A stretch of 11,268 nucleotides of DNA, from assembly GCA_002482865.1 (NCBI GenBank), contig DLGU01000103.1, positions 6,132 through 17,399 of the forward strand, read 5' to 3'. Every line of letters starts with the position of its first letter. The stretch's first letter is position 1. A model generated the notes under the pieces. That model made no database searches, was not told where the DNA came from, and saw only the letters and a program-made list of their open reading frames with translations. Position numbers and translations under genes: made by a program. The stretch is from Porphyrobacter sp. UBA7686 (GTDB lineage: Bacteria; Pseudomonadota; Alphaproteobacteria; Sphingomonadales; Sphingomonadaceae). Below, one piece after another: positions 1-7,527 of this stretch.

Positions 1-1097
1 TTGAGGTAGAGCGCGAACTCGGCGATCACGGCGGGATCATCGGTGAAGACCTTGGCGAAGCTCTCGCCCGCCGCCATCATCCCCAGCGCGATCAGCAGCC
101 CCCACACGACGCAGAAGCCCGCGGCATAGAGCGCGGCCTCGCGCGCCCGGTCATGGCGGCCCGCGCCCCAGTTCTGTCCGACAATCGCGCCAATCGCGCC
201 CGACAGGCCGAGCAGCGGGACGATCACGAAGCTCTGCAAGCGCCCCGCCGCGCCAAAGCCCGCTACGGCGGCTTCGCTTTCCAGCGCTACCAGTGATGTC
301 AGAATGGCGAGGCCCAGCGGGTTGATCGCATTGGAGAACGCCGCCGGAAGCCCGACGCGGATGATCGCCTTCGCCGGATCAATCAGGCTGCAATCGCGCA
401 GCAAGGCGAGGTTCAAGGGCAAGGGCGTCCCGCGCAGCAGCACCAGGGCGGTCAGCACGCCGATCCCCCAGCCGATTACGGTCGCATAGGCCGAGCCTGC
501 AATCCCGAACCCCTCGAACCCGAACCCGCCCATGATCAGGATCGGGTTGAGCACCCAGTTGGCCGCCGCATAGGTGATGCTGACGGTGCTCGTCCGCTTG
601 GCCTCCCCCTGTCCGCGCAGCACGCCATTGAAGCCCATGATCGCGAGGCTCAGCGGGAAGCCGCAGGCATAGGGCGTCATATAGGCGCGGATCAGCGGCA
701 TCAGCGCGGGCGGCGCATTCATCGCGGTGAAGATCGGGTCGATCAGCAGCCAAAGGGCTAGGCCCATCACCAGCCCGCACAGGACGGCGAATACGATTCC
801 GAAATTGGCTCGCCGCGCGGCGCGCTCAAAATCACCTTCGCCCAGCGCACGGGCGACGACCGAATTGATCCCGACCATCACGCCGACACCCAGCGAGGTG
901 CTAGCCACAGCCACCGGGAAGATGAAGCTGATCGCGGCCAGCGGGGCGCTGCCCAATTGGCCGATGAAATAGGCATCGACGATCCCGATCGACATGATCG
1001 CAGCCACGCCGATGACGGCTGGCAAGGTCTGGCTGAACAGATGTCCGGGAATGCTGCCGCTAACGAGTTTCGCAGAAGATAGGGCGGGCGCATTCAT
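1..1097 (-). CDS. MATE family efflux transporter (3' end outside the window)
   Basis: A multidrug and toxic-compound extrusion protein of the inner membrane, which would export cationic drugs or metabolites in exchange for H+ or Na+. The reverse-strand frame is open from ATG at 1097 to the left edge with no stop, giving 365 residues of a family that usually has about 450. Residues 40-62 (VDAYFIGQLGSAPLAAI...) are the hallmark of the first MatE repeat, with an acidic residue at Asp41 in helix 1. Later stretches such as GFNGVLRGQGEAKR and the second-repeat GAIVGQNWGAGR also fit the family. Hydrophobic helices run throughout. A second ATG at 1093 is in another frame and is not used. The Shine-Dalgarno sequence is weak. 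The gene is divergent from the aldolase-like gene, with a 94 bp shared gap. The family call is firm; the substrate cannot be told. Confidence 0.93.
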   Translation of the reverse strand, partial: MNAPALSSAKLVSGSIPGHLFSQTLPAVIGVAAIMSIGIVDAYFIGQLGSAPLAAISFIFPVAVASTSLGVGVMVGINSVVARALGEGDFERAARRANFGIVFAVLCGLVMGLALWLLIDPIFTAMNAPPALMPLIRAYMTPYACGFPLSLAIMGFNGVLRGQGEAKRTSTVSITYAAANWVLNPILIMGGFGFEGFGIAGSAYATVIGWGIGVLTALVLLRGTPLPLNLALLRDCSLIDPAKAIIRVGLPAAFSNAINPLGLAILTSLVALESEAAVAGFGAAGRLQSFVIVPLLGLSGAIGAIVGQNWGAGRHDRAREAALYAAGFCVVWGLLIALGMMAAGESFAKVFTDDPAVIAEFALYL

Positions 1098-1191
1098 CGT
1101 CGCCAAGGCCTAGCGGCAGCCCTCGCGGCTTGCAAAGCATTCCCTCAGCGTGCGATAGCTTGTGCCAAGGATAGACGGAGAGGAACGGCCC
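1098..1191. promoter_or_regulatory. Divergent intergenic region, MATE / aldolase-like gene
   Basis: This 94 bp gap must hold promoters for both flanking genes. On the plus strand, TTGCAA at 1130-1135 and GATAGC at 1154-1159 are separated by 18 bp and could be a weak sigma70-type -35/-10 pair. That pair would start transcription near 1166, after the alternative GTG at 1162, which supports the ATG at 1192 as the start. A purine-rich GGAGAGGA at about 1178-1185 is a good ribosome binding site for 1192. The boxes are only partial matches, so the promoter is tentative. Confidence 0.3.
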
Positions 1192-1956
1192 ATGGCAACC
1201 CAGCTCAAACCGACAATTGAATGCAGCAAGGAAGAGTGGCAGGCGCGGCTTGACCTCGCGGCATGTTATCGCATCTTCGATCACCTCGGCTGGTCGGAAT
1301 CGATCTACAACCACATCTCGCTGAAGGTGCCGGGAGAGGCTGATACCTTCCTCATCAATCCGTTCGGCCTGCTGTACAGCGAAGTGACGGCGAGCAACCT
1401 CGTCAAGATCGATGTCGAGGGCAATAATGTCGGTGGTTCGCCCTATATGGTGAACAAGGCGGGCTTCACCCAGCACGGCTATTTCCACAAGCATCTGGGC
1501 GCGCGCGCCGACGCGATCTGCCATGTTCACACCACCGCGACGATGGCCGTGGCCAGCCACAAGGACGGGCTGCTGCCAACCAATTTCTACGCCTGCAATT
1601 TCCAGGGTCAGATCGGCTATCACGATTTCGAAGGCATCACCGTGCGCGCCGAAGAGGGCGAACGGCTGGTGCAGAACCTCGGCAACCACTCCATCCTGAT
1701 GCTGCGCAATCACGGCCCGGTGGTGATGGACCGCACGATCCAGGGCATGTTCGTCAAGATGTGGGCGCTCCAGCGCGCCTGCGAGATTCAGGTCGCGACG
1801 CTCAGCATGGGCAACCCTGTGCTCGTCCCGCAAGAGGTGGTCGATGTCCACCAGCGCGATCTGTCCGTGATGAGCGGGCAAGGCGGCGCGGGCATGTTCG
1901 ATTTCGAGGCGTGGAAGCGCCGGGTCGACAAGATCGACGATAGCTGGCGGCAGTAA
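1192..1956 (+). CDS. Class II aldolase/adducin family protein
   Basis: A 254-residue cytoplasmic protein with the class II aldolase/adducin fold, the family of fuculose- and ribulose-phosphate aldolases and epimerases. The metal-binding histidines are visible: His111 and His113 in ICHVHTTATM and His174 in MLRNHGPVVM. At the place of the catalytic Glu of true aldolases, about 19 residues before the first His, I read GFTQHG with Thr93/Gln94, so a classical aldolase reaction is doubtful. This form is common in the adducin-like branch, whose members are mostly uncharacterised. The ATG at 1192 was preferred over the in-frame GTG at 1162 because GGAGAGGA lies about 7 bp upstream. Only 21 bp separate it from the iron-sulfur gene, suggesting co-transcription. 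Family is firm; the substrate is unknown. Confidence 0.9.
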   Translation: MATQLKPTIECSKEEWQARLDLAACYRIFDHLGWSESIYNHISLKVPGEADTFLINPFGLLYSEVTASNLVKIDVEGNNVGGSPYMVNKAGFTQHGYFHKHLGARADAICHVHTTATMAVASHKDGLLPTNFYACNFQGQIGYHDFEGITVRAEEGERLVQNLGNHSILMLRNHGPVVMDRTIQGMFVKMWALQRACEIQVATLSMGNPVLVPQEVVDVHQRDLSVMSGQGGAGMFDFEAWKRRVDKIDDSWRQ

Positions 1957-1977
1957 GCCCGCTTTAGGCCCACCCCC

Positions 1978-2526
1978 ATGTCCCGCATGACCGTCAACGA
2001 GCGGCCGGTCGAGTTCGACCTCGATCCCCGTATGCCGCTGCTTTACGCGCTGCGTGAGGCGATGAACCTTACCGGCACAAAGGCGTGTGGGGGCGGAGCG
2101 GAGTGTTCGGGCGCGTGCATGGTGCTGGTCGATGGGGTGGCGCTGCGGTCCTGCGCGATCACTTTGGCCGAGGCTGAGGGACGTTTGATCACGACCATCG
2201 AGGGGTTGTCGCGCGATCGTTCGCACCCCGTGCAGCAGGCGATGGTGGCGCAGCAGGCGATCCAGTGCGGGTATTGCACCCCCGGCATCGTCATCGCCGT
2301 CGCCGCGCTGCTCCAGCGCAACCCGGCGCCGACCCGCGAGGATATCGACGCCGCGATCCCCAATATCTGCCGCTGCGGGGTCTATCCGCGGCTGATCAAG
2401 GTGGTCGAGCAGGCGGGCCGGGTGGCGCAGCGGCAGGAGCGCATCAGCGCCGCGCCCGCCCCCGGTATCAGCCCCGAAGACGCCGCCAAGGCCGTCCCGG
2501 CGCTGCGGGTGCCCGCGCCGGAATAG
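1978..2526 (+). CDS. (2Fe-2S)-binding protein, molybdenum-hydroxylase small-subunit type
   Basis: A 182-residue protein resembling the electron-transfer subunit of xanthine dehydrogenase, CO dehydrogenase and isoquinoline 1-oxidoreductase enzymes. The N-terminal ferredoxin-like domain holds Cys37, Cys43, Cys47 and Cys59. The C-terminal helical domain holds Cys97 and Cys100 (QCGYCTPG) and Cys131 and Cys133 (ICRCG), the usual second cluster. The first cluster normally reads Cys-x4-Cys-x2-Cys; here it is Cys-x5-Cys-x3-Cys, which is unusual. A Pro/Ala-rich tail follows residue 155. No large molybdopterin subunit or FAD subunit is adjacent: upstream is the aldolase-like gene and downstream a convergent TonB receptor gene, 4 bp away. 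The partner must therefore be encoded elsewhere, or the protein acts alone. A second in-frame ATG at 1987 is also possible, as neither start has a strong ribosome binding site. Confidence 0.88.
   Translation: MSRMTVNERPVEFDLDPRMPLLYALREAMNLTGTKACGGGAECSGACMVLVDGVALRSCAITLAEAEGRLITTIEGLSRDRSHPVQQAMVAQQAIQCGYCTPGIVIAVAALLQRNPAPTREDIDAAIPNICRCGVYPRLIKVVEQAGRVAQRQERISAAPAPGISPEDAAKAVPALRVPAPE
2497..2521. terminator. Possible hairpin at the end of the iron-sulfur gene
   Basis: CCGGCGC at 2497-2503 and GCGCCGG at 2515-2521 form a perfect 7 bp GC-only stem with an 11-base loop. It ends one base before the stop codon of the iron-sulfur gene, which lies 4 bp from the convergent TonB receptor stop. 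No T tract follows on either strand, so it is not a textbook intrinsic terminator. It may act as a 3' stabilising structure or be a chance result of high GC. Confidence 0.3.
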
Positions 2527-2530
2527 CCGC

Positions 2531-4699
2531 TCAGAACTGTGCTGACACCGTCAGCCGCGCGTTGATCGGCGGGGCGACGGTCAGCTCGTCAGCCGAGTGG
2601 GCATTGGGGAAATAGAGCTCGTCCAGCAGGTTCTCGACGTTGAGTTGCACCCGCAGGTTCGGGTTCACGTCGTAGAACACCGCCATATCGACCCGCGCAT
2701 AGGCGGGCAGGGTAGCAGTATTGCCATTATCGGCGAAAGTTTCGTCCTGCGCGGTCAGGCCCAGTCCGAAGCCGAGCTGATCGGTTGCCTGCACATTGTT
2801 CCAGATCGAGAACATATGCTCGGGCAATTCGCGCACGCGGCGCCCGGTCGGGCCCGTGCGGCTCTGCTGTTCGCCATCGAGATAGGAATAGCCTGCGGTC
2901 AGGAACCAGCCCGGGGTCAGCTGCCCCTGGAACTGCGCCTCGAACCCGCGAATCCGGGAATCGATCACGTCGAGCGTATCGGGATTGCTATCCGCCACCT
3001 GCGGCGAGGATTGCTCGATCTGGAACACCGCTGCCGTCAGCGACAGGCCCGCGCGGATATCCCACTTCACGCCCGCTTCAAGGTTGGAGAAGGTATCGGG
3101 ATCGAGCGCATCGTTGGGCGGATTGATATCGGCAAACTGATCGCCCGAGCGTGGCAGGAAGGTTTCCGAATAGCTCCCGTAAAGCGAGAGGTTCTCTTGC
3201 GGCTTGAGGATCAACCCAACCCGCGGGGTCACTTCCTCGTCCTTGCGGGTGCGCACCGCGCCGGTGCGGTTGTCGAGCACGGTGATTTCAAAGCTGTCGA
3301 ACCGCGCGCCCAGCACCACCCGCAGCCACTCGGCAATCTTCACCTCGTCCTGAATATAGGCCGAGAAGACGGTCAGATCGGCTTCGGTATCATCATTGAG
3401 GGAGGTGAACCCGGCCCGCGTCGTGCGCCCGCTCGCCAGCGTGCCGACCCCGCCGCGCAGGGGGAAGGGCCGCACCGCCGAGAAGAACTCGACATCGGGG
3501 CGGCGGCCATCGGCGACCGCTGTGTCGAACACCGCGTTGAAGCGATCGTTGTTGTTGCTGGTGTCGATATATTCGCCGCCCACGATCAGCGTGTGGCCGA
3601 TGCCGCCCGTGGCAAACTCGCCGATCAGATTGCCCGACAGCACAAGGTTCTGGCGCTGGTTGGTGTCGATATAGCCGTCCATCGCGACGATGTTGGTCGC
3701 AGGCGTGTAGCCGATCGGGAAGTAGTTGGCGTAAACCTTGGAATAGTCACCCCACGAAGCGGTGAAGTTGCCCTTGAGATTGTCCGAGAAGCTGTGCTGC
3801 ACCGCGCCGCGCAGCACGTGCGCCTTGAAGGTCGCATAGTTGTTGTCGGGATCGCCAAAAGTGATGCGCTTCAATGCGCGCACCGGGTCGCCATTGTCGT
3901 CTGTCGGGATGCCGCGATCAATGAAGCGCTCGTGATCGAGATATTCGTAGCTGAGATCGATCGTCGTCGCGCTGCCGAGTTCGGCGCGGAAGGTCGGATT
4001 GATGCTGATCTGCTCGCCGTCATACAGGTCGCGGTGATTGTCGAGATGCTCGTAGGCGGCGTTGATCCGCAGCGCCGAGGTGTCGCTGGTCGCCAAGTTG
4101 AGATCGGCCCAAATGTCATAGGCGCCGAAGGAGTCGACCGACGCGCGCACACCGCCGAAGGTCTCCCCCACCACACCCTTCTTGGTCACGCGATTGAGGA
4201 TGCCGCCGGTTCCGCCTCGGCCGAACAGCAGGGCATTGGGGCCGCGCAGGATTTCGACCTGCTCGAGATTATAGAGCCCGCGGTAGTATTCGACGTCATC
4301 GCGCACCCCGTCGACGAAGAAATCGGCGGTGGAACGGACGCCGCGGAACACCACGGAATCGCGGTGGCCTTCGCCCTGCGAATTGGTGACGCCGGGGGTG
4401 TAGTTGACGATATCGCCGATGCTGTCGAAGCCCTGCCGCACGATCTGGTCAGCGGTGGTGATCGAAAGCGATTGCGGCACGTCGATGATAGGCGTCGGCG
4501 TACGCAAGGCGTTGATCTGGTCGGCATAGAGCACGGTGCCGGTGACGATAATATTGGGCCCGCGCTCGCCTGTGTCATCGGCCTCCGCGCTGTCCGCCGC
4601 AGCGGCTTCGCTGCCGGCCGGAGCCGTATCGGCGAGCGCCGGGAAGGCAATGCTGGCGCAGCCGAGGAACAGGGCACAGCGCGCGGCGCGGAGAATCAT
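2531..4699 (-). CDS. TonB-dependent siderophore receptor
   Basis: A 722-residue outer-membrane receptor that takes up a ligand, most likely an iron-siderophore complex, using TonB/ExbBD energy. Residues 1-23 form a signal peptide ending ALA. NIIVTGT at 49-55 sits where a TonB box is expected. The plug spans about 70-175 and shows IDVPQSLSI, TPGV, FRG, FFVDGVRDD, YNLEQVEILRGPNALLFGRGGTGG and LNRVTK, typical of the FhuA/catecholate siderophore receptor group. The rest is a beta barrel, with ENLLDELYF near the end and a terminal Phe (SAQF), the outer-membrane sorting signal. There is no N-terminal STN signalling domain, and no sigma/anti-sigma pair is adjacent, so FecIR-type control is unlikely. 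AAAGGT lies 5 bp before the ATG. The ligand cannot be named from sequence. Confidence 0.95.
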   Translation of the reverse strand: MILRAARCALFLGCASIAFPALADTAPAGSEAAAADSAEADDTGERGPNIIVTGTVLYADQINALRTPTPIIDVPQSLSITTADQIVRQGFDSIGDIVNYTPGVTNSQGEGHRDSVVFRGVRSTADFFVDGVRDDVEYYRGLYNLEQVEILRGPNALLFGRGGTGGILNRVTKKGVVGETFGGVRASVDSFGAYDIWADLNLATSDTSALRINAAYEHLDNHRDLYDGEQISINPTFRAELGSATTIDLSYEYLDHERFIDRGIPTDDNGDPVRALKRITFGDPDNNYATFKAHVLRGAVQHSFSDNLKGNFTASWGDYSKVYANYFPIGYTPATNIVAMDGYIDTNQRQNLVLSGNLIGEFATGGIGHTLIVGGEYIDTSNNNDRFNAVFDTAVADGRRPDVEFFSAVRPFPLRGGVGTLASGRTTRAGFTSLNDDTEADLTVFSAYIQDEVKIAEWLRVVLGARFDSFEITVLDNRTGAVRTRKDEEVTPRVGLILKPQENLSLYGSYSETFLPRSGDQFADINPPNDALDPDTFSNLEAGVKWDIRAGLSLTAAVFQIEQSSPQVADSNPDTLDVIDSRIRGFEAQFQGQLTPGWFLTAGYSYLDGEQQSRTGPTGRRVRELPEHMFSIWNNVQATDQLGFGLGLTAQDETFADNGNTATLPAYARVDMAVFYDVNPNLRVQLNVENLLDELYFPNAHSADELTVAPPINARLTVSAQF

Positions 4700-4853
4700 G
4701 GGTTACCTTTCAGACGATCTGGAAGGCCAGCTATTGCAACTTACTCGCATCTGCAAGGGCTCGCAGTTTGCAAGAGTGATTATCAACAAGCTGTGGCATT
4801 CGTGTCGCGGCTCGCTTAGGAATGGGGGAGGTTCAATCGCAGGGGTGGCGGCA
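4700..4853. promoter_or_regulatory. Divergent regulatory region with 17-bp-phased TGCAA motifs and a Fur-like half-site
   Basis: This is the longest gap in the window and is visibly more AT-rich than its surroundings. TGCAA occurs at 4735, 4752 and 4769, exactly 17 bp apart. CTCGCA is also repeated at 4744 and 4760, so two units of about 17 bp are clearly related. Next to them, ATTATCA at 4779-4785 (TGATAAT on the minus strand) matches one half of a 7-1-7 Fur box; the other half (4771-4777) matches poorly. Iron control of the receptor gene is expected from the family. The repeats could be an activator or repressor array, or overlapping -35 elements. No clear -10 was found. Confidence 0.4.
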
Positions 4854-5198
4854 ATGAAGGCGACAATCTGGCACAATCCGGCTTGCGGCACGTCGAGGAA
4901 GACCTTGGCGATCCTCGAAAACCTCAGCCGGGTCGATGTGACGGTGGTGGAATATCTGAAGACTCCGCCCTCAGTCGAAAAGCTCGCTCAGCTCTATCGC
5001 GACGCCGGGATCACGCCACAGCAAGGCCTCCGCCTTCGCGGCACTAACGCGGCCGAGCGCGGGTTGCCCGAAGCCAATGACGCTGCGGTGCTGGCCGCGA
5101 TGGTCGCCGACCCGATCCTGATCGAACGGCCCTTGGTCGAGACCGACAAGGGCGTGCGCCTGTGTCGTCCTCAAGACATTGTGCTCGAAATTCTCTAG
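4854..5198 (+). CDS. arsC: Arsenate reductase, glutaredoxin-type (ArsC family)
   Basis: A 114-residue cytoplasmic thioredoxin-fold protein that reduces arsenate to arsenite with glutathione and glutaredoxin. The N-terminal HNPACGTSRKTL contains the catalytic Cys11, equivalent to Cys12 of plasmid R773 ArsC. Arg62, Arg92 (ERP) and Arg105 (LCRP) match the three substrate-binding arginines, and the C-terminal LCRPQDIVLEIL is nearly diagnostic. ATG at 4854 was chosen because AGGGG lies about 8 bp upstream and the family begins here; the frame is open further upstream to 4536, but that part is antisense to the receptor gene. No arsB, acr3 or arsR is nearby, so this is a stand-alone chromosomal copy and its true role may be more general. 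Its stop overlaps the convergent MFS stop. Confidence 0.93.
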   Translation: MKATIWHNPACGTSRKTLAILENLSRVDVTVVEYLKTPPSVEKLAQLYRDAGITPQQGLRLRGTNAAERGLPEANDAAVLAAMVADPILIERPLVETDKGVRLCRPQDIVLEIL

Positions 5199-6562
5199 CT
5201 GCGTTCCTTGGTCAATTCCCGGTCCGCCTGAAGCGCGAACCATCCATGTGCCAGCACGATCAGGCACAGCGCCACGATCAACCCGAAGCCGAGCCAGTCG
5301 GAATGGCCATAGAGCCACACGCCAAGCGCCGGCGCATAGATGTAGCTCGCCCCCGCCAGTGACGCGACAATGCCGCTCGCTTGCCCCTGCTCGGCGCGGG
5401 TGACCGCGAGCGAGGTGCCCGCCGTGGTGCCGGGACGGAACAGGCCGAAGCCGAGCGAGGCGATGGCATAGCCCAGCGCGATCAGGTGGAGGTCGCCCGC
5501 AATTGCCAGAATGACCGTGCCCATGGCAGCCGTCGCGATCCCCCATAAGGTCGCCGCGCGCGGGCCGAGATCGAAGCGTGGGATCAGGCCCCATTGCGCC
5601 AGCAGTGTGGCAATCGCTCCGCTCATCAGCACCAGCCCCACCGGCCCCGCGCCCTCGGTTGGCGTATCGCGCAGGCCCAACCGGTCGAGCACCAGAAAGC
5701 CCGAGATCCCTAGTACCATCGCCTGCGCGTGCCCGCCAATCAGCCCAGCGAAGACCCACGGCCTGAGGCGCGGATCGCGCCAGCTGAGACGCGGCGGCTC
5801 AGCAGAGGCGGTGTCTTCCTGCTCGGTCGTCTCCTGCGGATCGACCGGCGCGCCCGATCCGCTCGAATAGGCCACCGCTTGCCCGCGCGCGGCATATTGC
5901 GGCTCGTCATTGGGCAGCCGCAGCCGCAGCAGCACCAGCGCAACGACGCCAATCGCAGCAAAGGCGAGGAACGGCCCGGTCAGCCCGAGGCCGAGGAACG
6001 GCACCACCATCAGCGGCGCCAGCGCCGGACCGATCACGGTGCCAAGGCCAAAGCTTGATGCGATCAGGGACAGTGCTTGCGTGCGTTCCGCGCGCGGGGT
6101 GCGCGAGGCGACATAGGCTTGCACCGCCGGCGGCGCAGCGCTGCCGAACCCGCCATACAGGCTCCGCGCCGCAGCAAAGGCGATCAGGGTCCAGACCGCC
6201 GATAACACGCCCGAAAGCCCAGCCCACAAGGCCGCGCCGCACAGCACAAAGGACACGATAAAGCCGGTCAGTCCCAGCGCCATCATCGCCTTGCGCCCGC
6301 GCTGGTCCGACCGCCGCGCCCAGAACGGCGCACACACGACCCATAGCAGCGCCGACCAGCTATAGGCCAGGCTGATCCACACGTCGTCGACCTGCAATGC
6401 CGTGCCGATCGAGGGCATCACCGATTGCATCGCGGTGTTGCCCGCCGCTGTCACCAGCATGACCATGAACAACAACGCCATGCGCGAAGGCGGGATCGCG
6501 CCAGTCGGGGCAGCGGAAGTCGCGGCCGGGTCCCTGGTCAGCTTGGGGTCGGTGTCGGCCAT
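5195..6562 (-). CDS. MFS transporter, drug:H+ antiporter-like
   Basis: A 455-residue inner-membrane transporter of the major facilitator superfamily with about 12 helices. Motif A of the loop between helices 2 and 3 is visible at residues 80-92 (FWARRSDQRGRKA). In helix 5, GLGTVIGPALAP (172-183) resembles the antiporter motif C, favouring efflux. A long hydrophilic loop, about 217-265 and rich in acidic residues and Gln, joins the two halves. The start at 6562 lies 18 bp after the membrane protein gene on the same strand, so the two are probably co-transcribed. A ribosome binding site is not obvious. Met28, at the edge of helix 1, is an alternative start but would remove the whole N-terminal tail. 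The gene converges with arsC and the stop codons overlap. Substrate unknown. Confidence 0.92.
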   Translation of the reverse strand: MADTDPKLTRDPAATSAAPTGAIPPSRMALLFMVMLVTAAGNTAMQSVMPSIGTALQVDDVWISLAYSWSALLWVVCAPFWARRSDQRGRKAMMALGLTGFIVSFVLCGAALWAGLSGVLSAVWTLIAFAAARSLYGGFGSAAPPAVQAYVASRTPRAERTQALSLIASSFGLGTVIGPALAPLMVVPFLGLGLTGPFLAFAAIGVVALVLLRLRLPNDEPQYAARGQAVAYSSGSGAPVDPQETTEQEDTASAEPPRLSWRDPRLRPWVFAGLIGGHAQAMVLGISGFLVLDRLGLRDTPTEGAGPVGLVLMSGAIATLLAQWGLIPRFDLGPRAATLWGIATAAMGTVILAIAGDLHLIALGYAIASLGFGLFRPGTTAGTSLAVTRAEQGQASGIVASLAGASYIYAPALGVWLYGHSDWLGFGLIVALCLIVLAHGWFALQADRELTKERS

Positions 6563-6580
6563 GGGCTTGGCAGAGCGCCG

Positions 6581-7438
6581 CTATTCGAAGATATCGGCGG
6601 CGCGCTGGGGCAAATCGTCGCTCAGTTGGCGGTAGATCGCCACCGTCACCACCACGAACAGCGCAGTCAGCAGCGCATTGACCAACGCATTCACCGCGGC
6701 CCCGCCAATGGTCGCGACTCCGCCACCTAGCGCCGAGAGGATCAGAGTGATGATCCCGGAAACCAGCGTCGAAATGATCCCGATCACCACCACAAGCAGC
6801 GCAATGAAGACGGCAATCCGCACGCTGTTGCCCTTGGTCAGCTGCCACGACCGCACCAAGGCGGTGAAAGGATTGCGCTGGCCTTCGATCGCGATCACGG
6901 GGGCCGCCAGCGAAACCTTCACCATGATATAGATGACCGCCACCAGCGCGACAAACACCGCCAGCACCGCCACCGCCTCACCGCCCAGCGCCGACACCAG
7001 GCCGAGCGGGAGGCCGATAGCCAGCGACGCGCCGATCATCGTGACCAATTGCGCCGCGATATAGCTTGGCAGACCCTTGATCCCGGTCGCCAGCGCTTCG
7101 CCCACGGTCGGATTGCCGCGGTCGGTCAGCAGGGCAAACAGGCTCATCGATCCAATGAACTGCATGGCAAATACAGCGAGCAGGATCGGCCAGTTATCGG
7201 CGTAGAGTGCCGTCATCTGATCGACCGCGGCCTGCATCACGACAGCCGGATCCTCGCTACCGCTCGAACCTGCCGGAGGAGCCGTCGTGATCGCGGTGAC
7301 AGGGACGAACAGCGCGCTGGCCATCGCGGGCAGGAAGAAAAACAGCCCCGCAATCGCGCCGATGGTATCACGGTTAAGGCCCATCAGCGCCGTCGCCTGC
7401 GTCCAGGCCATCCCCATGTCGAGCTTGCCGTGTGCCAT
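6581..7438 (-). CDS. Six-helix membrane protein, GPDPase-membrane-domain/YciC-like
   Basis: A 285-residue integral inner-membrane protein of unknown function. Hydrophobic segments lie at roughly 26-48, 83-104, 124-150, 153-181, 206-235 and 240-270. The stretch [16 protein letters not shown] (193-208), a basic/aromatic 'SW.LTKGN' motif before a helix, recalls the membrane domain found in glycerophosphoryl diester phosphodiesterases and YciC-like proteins. No phosphodiesterase catalytic domain is present. ATG at 7438 is preferred, with GGAA about 8 bp upstream; the frame extends to 7561, but that part overlaps the lipB start. It is the first gene of a likely operon with the MFS gene and is divergent from lipB. 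The domain assignment is from memory of the motif and is moderate. Confidence 0.8.
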   Translation of the reverse strand: MAHGKLDMGMAWTQATALMGLNRDTIGAIAGLFFFLPAMASALFVPVTAITTAPPAGSSGSEDPAVVMQAAVDQMTALYADNWPILLAVFAMQFIGSMSLFALLTDRGNPTVGEALATGIKGLPSYIAAQLVTMIGASLAIGLPLGLVSALGGEAVAVLAVFVALVAVIYIMVKVSLAAPVIAIEGQRNPFTALVRSWQLTKGNSVRIAVFIALLVVVIGIISTLVSGIITLILSALGGGVATIGGAAVNALVNALLTALFVVVTVAIYRQLSDDLPQRAADIFE

Positions 7439-7527
7439 CTGCGCTGTTCCGATCCCAAGAAGTTCCAAGGCCCGCGCAAGCGCAATCGCCTCTTGATCTC
7501 GCCGCTCAATGCCCCCACCGATGCGCC
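7439..7527. promoter_or_regulatory. Divergent intergenic region, membrane protein / lipB
   Basis: This 89 bp gap must carry promoters for both genes if the chosen starts are right. I see no convincing -35/-10 pair, inverted repeat or strong plus-strand ribosome binding site. Both flanking reading frames remain open through it, so either gene could start somewhat earlier. Confidence 0.3.

Noticed and set aside
1060..2226. A 388-codon minus-strand frame across the aldolase-like and iron-sulfur genes
   Set aside because: It is antisense to two clearly recognisable proteins and bridges their intergenic gap with no domain signal of its own.
2597..4819. A 740-codon open frame on the plus strand, antisense to the TonB receptor gene
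   Set aside because: Its translation is rich in Arg, His, Val, Ile and Gly without recognisable domains, while the opposite strand encodes a full receptor with signal peptide, plug and terminal Phe. Long antisense frames are common in GC-rich genes with this codon bias.
4536..4853. Upstream extension of arsC with 106 extra codons
   Set aside because: It lacks similarity to ArsC and overlaps the start of the receptor gene in antisense. The ATG at 4854 has a good ribosome binding site and matches the family N-terminus.
4854..6562. An arsenic-resistance island (arsC plus efflux MFS gene)
   Set aside because: The MFS gene is on the opposite strand, has drug-antiporter motifs and pairs with a membrane protein gene. 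No arsR, arsB or acr3 is present.
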